From Methylococcaceae bacterium (GTDB lineage Bacteria; Pseudomonadota; Gammaproteobacteria; Methylococcales; Methylomonadaceae), in contig JAKIUK010000055.1 in NCBI GenBank assembly GCA_021647585.1, positions 1 to 27,540 on the forward strand: 27,540 nt of DNA, in the 5' to 3' direction. Shown here in pieces: positions 17,124 through 24,297 of this stretch. The notes under the pieces were generated by a model. It was not told the DNA's origin. It saw only the letters and a list, made by a program, of their open reading frames with translations, and did not search any database. Made by a program: the position numbers and the translations under genes. Numbering within the stretch: position 1 is the first letter of the stretch; each line of letters begins with the position of its first letter.

Positions 17124-17171
17124 TAACGCGTAACAAATAATCCCCCCAGGTTGCGCTGAATTTTTGTTTGT
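17124..17171. repeat. Degenerate half copy of the 6772-6936 MITE-like element
   Basis: Starting just after the HD-GYP stop, this stretch aligns with the left arm and inner part of the element at 6772-6936. The shared core includes TAA-CC-CC, TTGCG and ATTTTTGTTTGTC. I count six mismatches over the 25 bases 17137-17161 compared with 6791-6815. The right half is not found, so this is a decayed or truncated copy. Confidence 0.65.
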
Positions 17172-17262
17172 CATCATGGCGTAGCAACTGACACACTTCA
17201 AGCGACACTTGCACATCCATGTGTTCCTGTTATGTAATGATCATATGTGGGGAATACTCGAA

Positions 17263-17316
17263 TTAATTAGTCACTTTCTTTGGCCTTCCTCTGGCATTGG
17301 CCACAGTGAAGTGGCT
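17263..17316 (-). pseudogene. 3' remnant of a RAYT transposase gene
   Basis: The minus strand reads TVANARGRPKKVTN then stop, matching the C-terminus AVAKPRGRPKKEDV of the RAYT transposase at 19917. The sequence just beyond the stop, ACTCGAATTA, matches that element's end repeat (GGGTCAGACTCGAATTA). Only the tail of the gene remains. It lies 17 bases from the end of the DUF3396 immunity gene. Confidence 0.7.
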
Positions 17317-17333
17317 ACACTAAACCCCATTAT

Positions 17334-18275
17334 TTAGTCAAATCTAGCAAACCACTCTTTTGTACCCTCCTTATCTAAAGTTGGTTGATTTCGATGACTG
17401 TGCTGTATGGCAACAGGATACTCAACTCTAATCGGTTTTAGTAACCTTGAAATTGTTCTGTAATGCTCGGGAATATTGTTGTTCTTAATATCACCGAATT
17501 GAGGTTGTAAACCAGCTTTAATAACTAGTCCATCCTTATAGTCAAGCAATTCAAATTCAGTAGTTAACTGGTTCTTCAGATAGCCTCGACCACCAATTTT
17601 TTCTAGAAATTTAGTTCCTAGTACAGTTAACCAGTTCACACCTTTGATACCATCTTTAAGATAAAGCAGATGGCTAACTGGATTATCCACCTCTAATCCT
17701 GGAAAACGCTTAGCTAGTTCATAGATCATAGGCTCAGCCTTTTTGGCATAATTGGATTCTAGTGAAGGAATTATTCCAATACCAGCATAACCGTGATAAG
17801 CAGATGTCCATTCACACCATTTCAGCAATAATTCAGGTAAACTTCCTTCATTGTTTGAAAACCAAACAAAAGGCAGGGTGGCCGTAACATAACTTAGATC
17901 TTTCTCCCAAGCAGCACTACACAGTATTTCCATATTAAATGCGCTTGCATCAGCTGTGTTTTCACTTCCTGTGCAAGTAATACTCCACGGATGGTTTTCA
18001 CTCAGTTCGTTTACCCAGTTGCGGACAGGCGGTAATTTTTTCTTATCCAAGTTAATCCATCGATTACTCACATGTGGTACTGAAGCCTGGTGTAGTTCTA
18101 GTCCACAAAGAGACCAATAATCATCAAAACATTGAATCAGCCCTTCTCTTTTTTCGGGTGTATGTGCTTCTTCAATGTATAGGGTAATCACAAGGCCTAT
18201 CTGAAGAAGTATTCGTTCGTTCTCAATTACCGAAAAATTCTTTAAGGTCTCCGGTGTGATTTGTTGTTCAACCAT
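17334..18275 (-). CDS. DUF3396 (TsiV-type) T6SS immunity protein
   Basis: This 313-residue cytoplasmic protein has no signal peptide. The call rests on the DUF3396-like parts: the N-terminal GLVITLYIEEAHTPEKREGL, the middle WCEWTSAYHGYAGIGIIPSL, and RFPGLEVDNPVSHLLYLKDG followed by GVNWLTVLGTKFLEKIGG. This family protects against VRR-Nuc nuclease effectors such as TseV. That fits its position 16 bases downstream of a PAAR-VRR-Nuc gene, with GAGGTAAT as ribosome-binding site. It would bind and block the nuclease in sister or self cells. The family call comes from memory of conserved segments; the immunity role is well supported by context. Confidence 0.82.
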   Translation of the reverse strand: MVEQQITPETLKNFSVIENERILLQIGLVITLYIEEAHTPEKREGLIQCFDDYWSLCGLELHQASVPHVSNRWINLDKKKLPPVRNWVNELSENHPWSITCTGSENTADASAFNMEILCSAAWEKDLSYVTATLPFVWFSNNEGSLPELLLKWCEWTSAYHGYAGIGIIPSLESNYAKKAEPMIYELAKRFPGLEVDNPVSHLLYLKDGIKGVNWLTVLGTKFLEKIGGRGYLKNQLTTEFELLDYKDGLVIKAGLQPQFGDIKNNNIPEHYRTISRLLKPIRVEYPVAIQHSHRNQPTLDKEGTKEWFARFD

Positions 18276-18291
18276 TTATATTACCTCGAAA

Positions 18292-19347
18292 CTAGAAAGC
18301 TAATCCAAGTCTTGCAGCAGCAGCACCGCCAACAACAACCTCATCTCCTGGTACTGGTGTTAATATCAGAGCAATCCCAACAATCAAAAGGAGTACATCT
18401 AAAAAATTACCTTCTGGCTCAGGCTCAGGCTCAGAATTATTACAACGACATTCGTTAACATCTAATTCAACAACACGATCTGGATCGCCGCCAGCAATTT
18501 TCTCATAGGCCTTTATTTGATTAGGGTTCCGTGGATCTCCAGGAAATTTCATTTCCACTACAGCAGCAAGATTACCCTGAGTTGGTGGTAAGCTTGGGTT
18601 TCGCACTATGACAACATCTGGCCTCCTTACCATGCCAGTACCTGATTGATATCCGGGTATTTGCCTTGCCCGTGTTTGCCAATGAGCTGATGGAGCTAAT
18701 CCATTTCCACTACGACTCATTAGCGGTGACGGTGGTGATTGAGTCATATCGTAACTAATCTCCGGCTTCATCCGACTTTGATTATATTGAGGCGGATTAT
18801 CAAGAGCTTGTAACGCTAAAGTAACACAATGCTGACGTAGATCTGATTCACCTGAAGAAGAAGATGCAGGAGCAGAATTACAAGTACATAATATCTCGCA
18901 TAACCTTTCCAGGTCAGCCTGTACTTCTACAGGCGCTTGCAGCAACCCTCCTAAACATGCAGTATTCCCATGATTCATCATCATTTTATCTGTAAGACGA
19001 CAAGCATTCTTACCATCCAATTTCACATCAAAAGAATACAGTAACCATGTTGCCTCTTTCATATTTGTACTGGACTTTACTCCACCTACTGTTCCAGGTT
19101 CATCCCCAGTACATCGACTGAATTCAGAACCTTTTATGGCGGCCATCTTTTTACCATCAACCTTGACAGTCTTGGTGCCTTTTTTAAGGTCGCTAGACAT
19201 GGAAACTATGACTGGATAAGGAATAGGGACTGGTCCACCAGGCGTAGGTGTTTTACATACATCCGGAATGGTTGATTTGGCAATCCCCATACTCCCTTTA
19301 TGAGCAAGAGAATGTGATGTCCCATTAACGTGGATAGTAACTGACAT
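18292..19347 (-). CDS. PAAR-like (DUF4150) T6SS effector with VRR-Nuc nuclease C-terminus
   Basis: This 351-residue protein is a specialised T6SS effector. Residues 1-134 are a PAAR-like DUF4150 domain that caps VgrG (GGPVPIPYPVIVSM, GDEPGTVGGVKSSTNMKEAT, MMMNHGNTACLGG). A Ser/Pro-rich linker follows. Residues about 225-295 form a VRR-Nuc PD-(D/E)xK domain with candidate catalytic D244 (RRPD), E265 and K267 (VVEMKFPGD), plus Q277 and Y281. This predicts a DNase. An acidic EPEPEPE run leads to a hydrophobic C-terminal segment (about 315-332) of unclear role. Its start overlaps by one base the stop of a truncated thiolase-like gene. A DUF3396 immunity gene follows. Its N-terminus is about 85% identical (114/134, hand count) to the effector at 21381. 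Confidence 0.88.
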   Translation of the reverse strand: MSVTIHVNGTSHSLAHKGSMGIAKSTIPDVCKTPTPGGPVPIPYPVIVSMSSDLKKGTKTVKVDGKKMAAIKGSEFSRCTGDEPGTVGGVKSSTNMKEATWLLYSFDVKLDGKNACRLTDKMMMNHGNTACLGGLLQAPVEVQADLERLCEILCTCNSAPASSSSGESDLRQHCVTLALQALDNPPQYNQSRMKPEISYDMTQSPPSPLMSRSGNGLAPSAHWQTRARQIPGYQSGTGMVRRPDVVIVRNPSLPPTQGNLAAVVEMKFPGDPRNPNQIKAYEKIAGGDPDRVVELDVNECRCNNSEPEPEPEGNFLDVLLLIVGIALILTPVPGDEVVVGGAAAARLGLAF

Positions 19348-19464
19348 CAGCTCTCCCTCCCTTGTTCAGCATTAACTATCAGTATCGTAGCTGATCGCTC
19401 TCCTCCTTCTGAACTAATCCATAACAACGAACTCCGTCTATCACTATACCCTTTCTCTGTGTAA
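19347..19464 (-). pseudogene. 3' remnant of a duplicated thiolase-like (T6SS co-chaperone) gene
   Basis: The minus strand reads EKGYSDRRSSLLWISSEGGE, then RSATILIVNAEQGRES and stop. This closely matches the last 36 residues of the intact thiolase-like protein at 22178 (EKGYSNGQVSLLWTSSEDGE, then RSATVLVTMSEQ). Upstream of this the similarity ends abruptly at a TCTGACCCCGTTT motif (19471-19483). The stop overlaps the PAAR effector start (TGATG), like the junction of the intact pair. The rest of the gene has been deleted. Confidence 0.88.
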
Positions 19465-19484
19465 TTCAAATCTGACCCCGTTTA
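19463..19484 (+). repeat. RAYT-associated end motif (AATTC...TCTGACCCCGTTT)
   Basis: This motif repeats the end sequence of the RAYT element at 20662-20684 in the same orientation. An inverted copy is at 19903-19919 and a further TCTGACCCCGTTT lies at about 20694-20706. It marks the breakpoint of the thiolase remnant on one side and the DUF6714 fragment on the other. Confidence 0.7.
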
Positions 19485-19494
19485 TGCACTTTAC

Positions 19495-19890
19495 TCACCT
19501 CCACCAGTATTGTTCCTGCAACACCTTCAAGGCATCTTCCAATTCTGTATCATCACCTCGATCCATTTCTGCATATATCCAGACTAACCATTTTTTCAAC
19601 GAAGTTCTCTGTGCACTGTTAAAAAGTATCCAACGCTCTCGAGCAAAGCTAGCATCCGACGCCTCCACATCAGGTCGAAGTATCAATAAAATATTTAAAA
19701 TATAGTAGGCATCCGGCTCTTTTAAACCAGCTATCATAAATGCTGGCATATAATAATGAAAGCTCTTTGGGGTAAACCAAAAAAGCGCATCCTGGTGTTC
19801 AGCAATTGCATCACCATCAACATCATTCCACTCACGACCAAAGAAAATAGCACAATCATCGAGAGCTTCATTATCATTAGAAGAAAAGTA
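19495..19890 (-). pseudogene. DUF6714-like gene, 5' end lost
   Basis: The open frame runs 131 codons from a stop at 19891-19893. It resembles DUF6714 proteins in IFFGREWNDV, LFWFTPKSFHYYMPAFMIAG, and FNSAQRTSLKKWLVWIYAEM near the C-terminus. The first 47 codons contain no ATG, GTG or TTG; the first ATG (19749) falls inside the conserved YYMPAFM block, so it cannot be the native start. The 5' end stops 13 bases before the end repeat of the adjacent RAYT element. Insertion or deletion there probably removed about 20 codons and the start. The function of DUF6714 is unknown; the fragment may be left from an older effector or immunity gene. Confidence 0.7.
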
Positions 19891-19902
19891 TTAGAAGTAT
19901 TA

Positions 19903-20680
19903 GGGTCAGACTCGATTTATACATCCTCTTTCTTTGGTCTTCCTCTGGGTTTAGCCACAGCTCGCCTACCTGATAAGCGTTCAATTTTCTCACGAAAGTG
20001 CTCGCCCCCTAATACCCAGCCTTTATTTGTCGCCTCACGCAAAGCATCTATATCAGATTTTCCAATCGCTAACTGAAAAAGCTGGCGATAGGCAGATTGT
20101 CTTTTTTCCTCACTAGTACCCATCTGTCTAAATACTTTATGTAATTTGATCAGTTTGTTTTTTTTACCCTCTGCATTCGCAGCATAACTAGACCAAGGAT
20201 ACTCACTCGGTTGTTCTACCATACCCGCTCGTACTGGATTAAGTTCAATATAACGCATACACGTTAATAAATATTGATCACTATCAATAACAGTCGCTTT
20301 GTAACGACCTTCCCACAAAGTTCCTGTTCGTTTGTAGGTGTAATTAAAGTATTGGACATAACGTCGTCCGACTGATTGAAATGTTTTAGAAATACTGGTT
20401 TCAGTTTCTGGGCTAGCAAGTATATGAACATGGTTGGTCATTAATACATACGCGTGAACACTAAGTTTATTTTTGTTAATAGCACTCAGCAAACATTCTA
20501 AATAAAATTTATAGTCATCATCATGCACAAAAATCAATTCTCGGTTATTTCCTCGCTGAATAATATGCTGTGGTTGCCCTTTGACAAAATATCGTGGAAG
20601 TCTTGCCATTGTGCTGTTACCCGTTTAGTTAAAAACAGTTATCATAACAAAAAACTGGATTTAATTCGAGTCTGACCCCG
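19903..20680. mobile_element. RAYT (IS200/IS605-like Y1) element with inverted end motifs
   Basis: GGGTCAGACTCGA (19903-19915) at the left is inverted at the right end as TCGAGTCTGACCC (20666-20678), bracketing one RAYT gene. A further direct copy of TCTGACCCCGTTT follows at about 20694-20706. It lies between the ankyrin gene and the DUF6714 fragment, interrupting the effector island. Confidence 0.72.
19917..20609 (-). CDS. REP-associated tyrosine transposase (RAYT, Y1 family)
   Basis: This 230-residue protein is a single-strand DNA transposase of the TnpA-REP type. It has the N-terminal signature ARLPRYFVKGQPQHIIQRGN, the HUH-type metal site NHVHIL (about residues 59-64), the candidate catalytic Tyr in GRRYVQYFN, and YRYIELNPVRAG-like CMRYIELNPVRAGMVEQPSE with YPWSSYAAN. 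A basic C-terminal tail ends GRPKKEDV. Length and motifs are complete, so it may be active. RAYTs act on REP-type hairpins, which are frequent in this window; whether it acts on the repeats here is untested. Confidence 0.93.
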   Translation of the reverse strand: MARLPRYFVKGQPQHIIQRGNNRELIFVHDDDYKFYLECLLSAINKNKLSVHAYVLMTNHVHILASPETETSISKTFQSVGRRYVQYFNYTYKRTGTLWEGRYKATVIDSDQYLLTCMRYIELNPVRAGMVEQPSEYPWSSYAANAEGKKNKLIKLHKVFRQMGTSEEKRQSAYRQLFQLAIGKSDIDALREATNKGWVLGGEHFREKIERLSGRRAVAKPRGRPKKEDV

Positions 20681-20740
20681 TTTCTGCGTTTCTTCTGACC
20701 CCGTTTCTTCTTGCTATTAATTTCTATTAGTTTTCTTGGA

Positions 20741-21376
20741 TTATTCATTAGAATGTGAAATTAATTTCATCACTAAATGCCATTTATGTGAGTCGAAGTC
20801 TTTGAGTGGAGGTAAATGTATTTGCGCAGGACCAAAAAATTCATCAACTCTTTCTGTATCAGCGCCATTTTCAAGTAGCAATTTAATCATTGATACATTG
20901 ACTTGTTCAACAGCAATTCCAAGAGCAGTTAACCCCCCAGGCTGTCCAATTTCATTAATTGTTTCATTTGCTCCAAACTTAAGAAGTAATCTAGCCATTT
21001 CGATATCTTCTTGAGAGACACTCCACCGGAGTGGTGAATCACCTTCACTGCCCCTAACATTTGGATTAGCACCAGCCTCTAAAAGCAATTGAACCACATG
21101 CAAATGACCCCGAAATATAGCCATCAGCAAGGGGGTTGCATCATGATATCCATCCCATCTATTAACATCCGCACCATATTTGAGTAACTCAGAAATCACA
21201 TCCATTGAACCTCCATATTCAATTTCCTCAATAGCTGCTTGAAGAGTAGTAAATTTAGGCCACTCCAATTGAACTACATTTGGATCTGATCCTTCTAATA
21301 ATAACTTTGCTACTTCTTTCCTATCATGCTTTTGAATAGCATTACAAAGCTGCCTTGTCATATTATAATTTCTCAT
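20741..21376 (-). CDS. Ankyrin-repeat protein, likely immunity to the adjacent PAAR effector
   Basis: This 211-residue soluble protein has about five ankyrin repeats, including AIQKHDRKEVAKLLLEGSDP, ELLKYGADVNRWDGYHDATP, FRGHLHVVQLLLEAGANPNV and IKLLLENGADTERVD. The ATG at 21376 was chosen because it follows the effector stop (21381) by four bases; a longer frame to 21460 would overlap the effector by 80 bases. No signal peptide is seen, so it is cytoplasmic. Ankyrin proteins directly downstream of T6SS toxins often act as immunity proteins, binding the toxin by their concave face. That role here is inferred from position only. Confidence 0.8.
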   Translation of the reverse strand: MRNYNMTRQLCNAIQKHDRKEVAKLLLEGSDPNVVQLEWPKFTTLQAAIEEIEYGGSMDVISELLKYGADVNRWDGYHDATPLLMAIFRGHLHVVQLLLEAGANPNVRGSEGDSPLRWSVSQEDIEMARLLLKFGANETINEIGQPGGLTALGIAVEQVNVSMIKLLLENGADTERVDEFFGPAQIHLPPLKDFDSHKWHLVMKLISHSNE

Positions 21377-21380
21377 ATTG

Positions 21381-22178
21381 TTAGATATCACATGTTGCAA
21401 CGCCAGGACTACAATTAACATTCGCCAATGCCTTAGATCTTTTGATGCCTTGCTTAACATCTTCTACTGCTTGTTTATGAACTCTATCAGCCTCTTCAGT
21501 AGCTTTATTTCCTTTAATTGGACCCTGTGCGAAACATTCTTTATCCATTTTTTTTCGCATGCGTAAACATTTTTGTTGTTTCTTTATACGAGCAATTATG
21601 ACACTACATTTTATTTTCTTAAGTTTCTTTGGACTTACTTTACTTGGGCTCATACTTCCACCCGGTAGTTTATTACATGCTTTATCTTTTTGCCGATGAA
21701 TCTGTTCACGCCTAGAATCAAGGCAAGTTTGATTATCAAATTTCTGCCCAGGAATAATAACTGGTTTTATAATGTGTCCACCTAAACAAGCTGTATTCCC
21801 ATGATTCATCATCATTTTATCGCTTAAACGACAAGCATTTTTCCCTTCAATTTTCACATCAAAAGAATACAGTATCCAAGTCGCTTCTTTCATATTAGTA
21901 CTTGACTTAACACCACCGACAGTACCTGGTTCATCTCCATTACATCGACTAAACTCTGAACCCTTTATTGCTGCCGAATTACCACCATCAACCTTAACAT
22001 TTTTACTACCTTTTTTTAAGCTATTGGTCATTGATACAATAACTGGATACGGAATAGGTACCGGCCCACCTGGCGATGGTGTCTTACATACATCTGGCAG
22101 TGTCGATTTAGTAATACCCATACCTCCTTTATGAGATAAAGAATTCGACTTACCATTAACATGTATAGTAACAGACAT
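21381..22178 (-). CDS. PAAR-like (DUF4150) T6SS effector with unrecognised Cys/Lys-rich C-terminal toxin
   Basis: This 265-residue effector has a DUF4150 PAAR-like domain at residues 1-134 (GGPVPIPYPVIVSM, PGTVGGVKSSTNMKEATW, MMMNHGNTACLGG) that would tip the VgrG spike. Residues about 140-265 are a different domain: highly basic, probably mostly helical, with C152, C168, C191, C204, C215, C256 and C263, and a patch ATEEADRVHKQAVEDVKQG containing H234. I do not recognise a catalytic motif (no HNH, GHH or PD-(D/E)xK). It may be one of the small helical nuclease-type polymorphic toxins, but this is unproven. It overlaps the thiolase-like stop (TAATG), and an ankyrin gene follows by four bases. 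Confidence 0.82.
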   Translation of the reverse strand: MSVTIHVNGKSNSLSHKGGMGITKSTLPDVCKTPSPGGPVPIPYPVIVSMTNSLKKGSKNVKVDGGNSAAIKGSEFSRCNGDEPGTVGGVKSSTNMKEATWILYSFDVKIEGKNACRLSDKMMMNHGNTACLGGHIIKPVIIPGQKFDNQTCLDSRREQIHRQKDKACNKLPGGSMSPSKVSPKKLKKIKCSVIIARIKKQQKCLRMRKKMDKECFAQGPIKGNKATEEADRVHKQAVEDVKQGIKRSKALANVNCSPGVATCDI

Positions 22179-23251
22179 TAATGCTTATCCTTTTGTTCAG
22201 ACATTGTTACCAAAACAGTAGCAGACCTTTCTCCATCTTCTGAACTGGTCCACAACAAAGAAACCTGTCCATTACTATACCCTTTCTCAGCTGCCACACA
22301 AACCAAATGCATAAACAACACCCCAGAGGCAGCCCCGACATCTCCCCAACAATCTGCTGGTGCAACATAATCAGAAGGATCAACAAAATACTCCGACAAC
22401 CGAGCCAACATAAACCCAAATTCATCCGCCCGATACGCCTCACCATTCTGATCACAATAAGTCTGGTTGATCTTAACCCCTTCAGGTAATACTTGAAAAA
22501 CTTCTCTCACTGCCGACGTTAAACCCTCACCAATACAAACCGTTTCAGTCTTAATACAGTTTTCTTCTTGAGCCGTTGCAATAGCAAGCAATTGAGCTTT
22601 AATTGGCAGATTATACCGATTTGCTGTCTTTGCACTGCAAATCAAACAAAAGGCTGCAGCCTCTCCTGGCATAAACCCCCAAGCATTTGAAGGAATATGT
22701 AATTGCTCGTTATCTTCTATCCAATCTAGAGTATCAGGATCAATATAACTGTCCACTCCGCCCACCAGGCAAAATTCACATTCTCCTGTTGCCAACAATT
22801 GACTAGCAGATTCCAGCGCCATTAAACCCGCCGCATGGCCTTTATAGGCTGTTTTTACATCCTTAATCCTATAATGTTCCGTGGTGGTTGATTTTATTGA
22901 AGTTGCCACTTTTTCAGCCAAACTATCTGGTATACCTGGTCGTTTCTCTGGAAACCCAAGAATAACTGTAATTTCAAATTGATCTTCTGAAATTTGCTGT
23001 AACGGAGTGAGTGCTTCTATTATTGAAGGCGTGACTAATTCAATATAGCGCTGTTCACCACTAATATTGGGTTCAATGGATGGAACCATGGCAAGAAGAT
23101 AAGGTTCTCCTTCTTGATTGATCATGTAGGGGTGTTCCTGAAAACCTGAAATTCCCGCACGTACTGCCGCTGCTGTGGAAACAGCATCCAACCCAACGGA
23201 GGTAGTCGCTCCAATACCTGTGATACAAGCAGCATTTTCAGTTAGCCTCAT
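22178..23251 (-). CDS. Thiolase-like (beta-ketoacyl-synthase fold) T6SS effector co-chaperone, probably non-catalytic
   Basis: This 357-residue protein has a ketoacyl-synthase-like fold: CITGIGATTSVGLDAVSTAA at the N-terminus, AAGLMALESASQLLATGECE with LVGGVDSY, MPGEAAAFCLI, and GDVGAASGVLF. The catalytic residues appear lost. The nucleophile Cys position reads KGHAAG (137-142), the first His region reads YCDQNGE (265-271), and the second His (GHT in enzymes) reads GDV (303-305). It overlaps the DUF2169 gene by ATGA and the effector by TAATG. Such thiolase-like proteins accompany DUF2169 chaperones in PAAR-effector operons and have been reported to act as co-chaperones (TecT/co-TecT in Pseudomonas). 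A role in effector loading, not lipid synthesis, is inferred. Confidence 0.83.
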   Translation of the reverse strand: MRLTENAACITGIGATTSVGLDAVSTAAAVRAGISGFQEHPYMINQEGEPYLLAMVPSIEPNISGEQRYIELVTPSIIEALTPLQQISEDQFEITVILGFPEKRPGIPDSLAEKVATSIKSTTTEHYRIKDVKTAYKGHAAGLMALESASQLLATGECEFCLVGGVDSYIDPDTLDWIEDNEQLHIPSNAWGFMPGEAAAFCLICSAKTANRYNLPIKAQLLAIATAQEENCIKTETVCIGEGLTSAVREVFQVLPEGVKINQTYCDQNGEAYRADEFGFMLARLSEYFVDPSDYVAPADCWGDVGAASGVLFMHLVCVAAEKGYSNGQVSLLWTSSEDGERSATVLVTMSEQKDKH

Positions 23252-24297
23252 GATTCCGCTCCTTTTTGCTGAGAACCTAACACCGGTTGTTTTAATCGAA
23301 TGGTCGTATTGTTTAATTTTAAAACTTTATGATGGCAAGGCAAATGTGTATGCCAGACCATGACAACCTTTGACTCATCGGGTTTTAGAATTACAGTATG
23401 TAATACAGCGCGGTGAACTTCGCTGCTACCATCATCAAAATTGGTGGTAAAGCCTAGAAAAACTCTGGGTAATTGAAATTGTAGTTTGCCTTCAGGATTC
23501 ATATTAACAAGTTGAACCTGTTCGCCCCCCTTCAAAAAATCAGATATCTGTTGATCTTCCTGGCTACTTTGGTAATACCTTTCATCAAAGTCTTCAGCTA
23601 ACAATGGTTGACGTGTATTTTCCCAGTTTTTATCATAGGTACCCGCTAATTCAACTCTGGGATACCAGTGCCCTGCAATGGGACCAAAACCAGCCGGTCT
23701 TGGTCTTTGTTTCCAACTATTGATTAATGCATTGGGTAACTCAATATTTGGGACGGGTTTTCCAATCAAGTGCTCCGCTTTTGTTGCAAAACCACACCCC
23801 GCAGGGTTACGTTGATCCCAGTCATGCTTGTTTTCATCTTCATCAGTTAAGTCCATACCTCCAAATGCTCTTTCATAAGTCAGCGGCATTTTTAAAAATT
23901 CTTGCGGTTTACTCATCGACACACCGATAAGGTCTGCCTGCCAAATACGATCACCAGTGACATGTAATATTTTTTGGAGATTCGCTAATTTAAATCCGAC
24001 TGATAATTCTGTGACGGGTTTTCCATTTGGTGCATAAGCGTGACCTTGCACTAACACATCGGTAGACAGTTTTTTGTGTGGCAGGTCAGTATCATTGAGT
24101 AAACTGGATCGCTGAGGGTCTCCAGAAAACTCCGGGGCAATCACTACTTCTTCCTGCTTTTCAGCTGGAGCTGTTGTACCGTCAGGCAGAATATTAAATG
24201 TTCCCTTGACTGCTACTAACCAAACTTCAGCACCGTTTCTATCCCGTACCCAAGATCGTTCTGCTGCAAAAGGTGTTTTATTATTTAGCATCCACAT
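23248..24297 (-). CDS. DUF2169 family T6SS effector chaperone
   Basis: This 349-residue soluble protein belongs to DUF2169, judged by ERSWVRDRNGAEVWLVAVKG near the start, LTYERAFGG, NPAGCGF, RPAGFGPIAGHWYPRVELAG followed by TYDKNWENTRQPLLAEDFD, and GGEQVQLVNMNPEGKLQFQL. Proteins of this family help load PAAR-domain effectors onto VgrG. It is encoded between the VgrG/DUF6484 pair and the thiolase-like protein and overlaps the latter by four bases. The ATG at 24297 is used; an ATG two codons later is equally possible, and neither has a strong ribosome-binding site. A 282-bp gap with a REP-like hairpin separates it from the DUF6484 gene, so it may have its own promoter. Confidence 0.88.
   Translation of the reverse strand: MWMLNNKTPFAAERSWVRDRNGAEVWLVAVKGTFNILPDGTTAPAEKQEEVVIAPEFSGDPQRSSLLNDTDLPHKKLSTDVLVQGHAYAPNGKPVTELSVGFKLANLQKILHVTGDRIWQADLIGVSMSKPQEFLKMPLTYERAFGGMDLTDEDENKHDWDQRNPAGCGFATKAEHLIGKPVPNIELPNALINSWKQRPRPAGFGPIAGHWYPRVELAGTYDKNWENTRQPLLAEDFDERYYQSSQEDQQISDFLKGGEQVQLVNMNPEGKLQFQLPRVFLGFTTNFDDGSSEVHRAVLHTVILKPDESKVVMVWHTHLPCHHKVLKLNNTTIRLKQPVLGSQQKGAES

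Noticed and set aside
21377..21460. Longer N-terminus for the ankyrin protein
   Set aside because: It would overlap the effector gene by 80 bases; the ATG at 21376 is four bases beyond the effector stop and fits the tightly packed operon.
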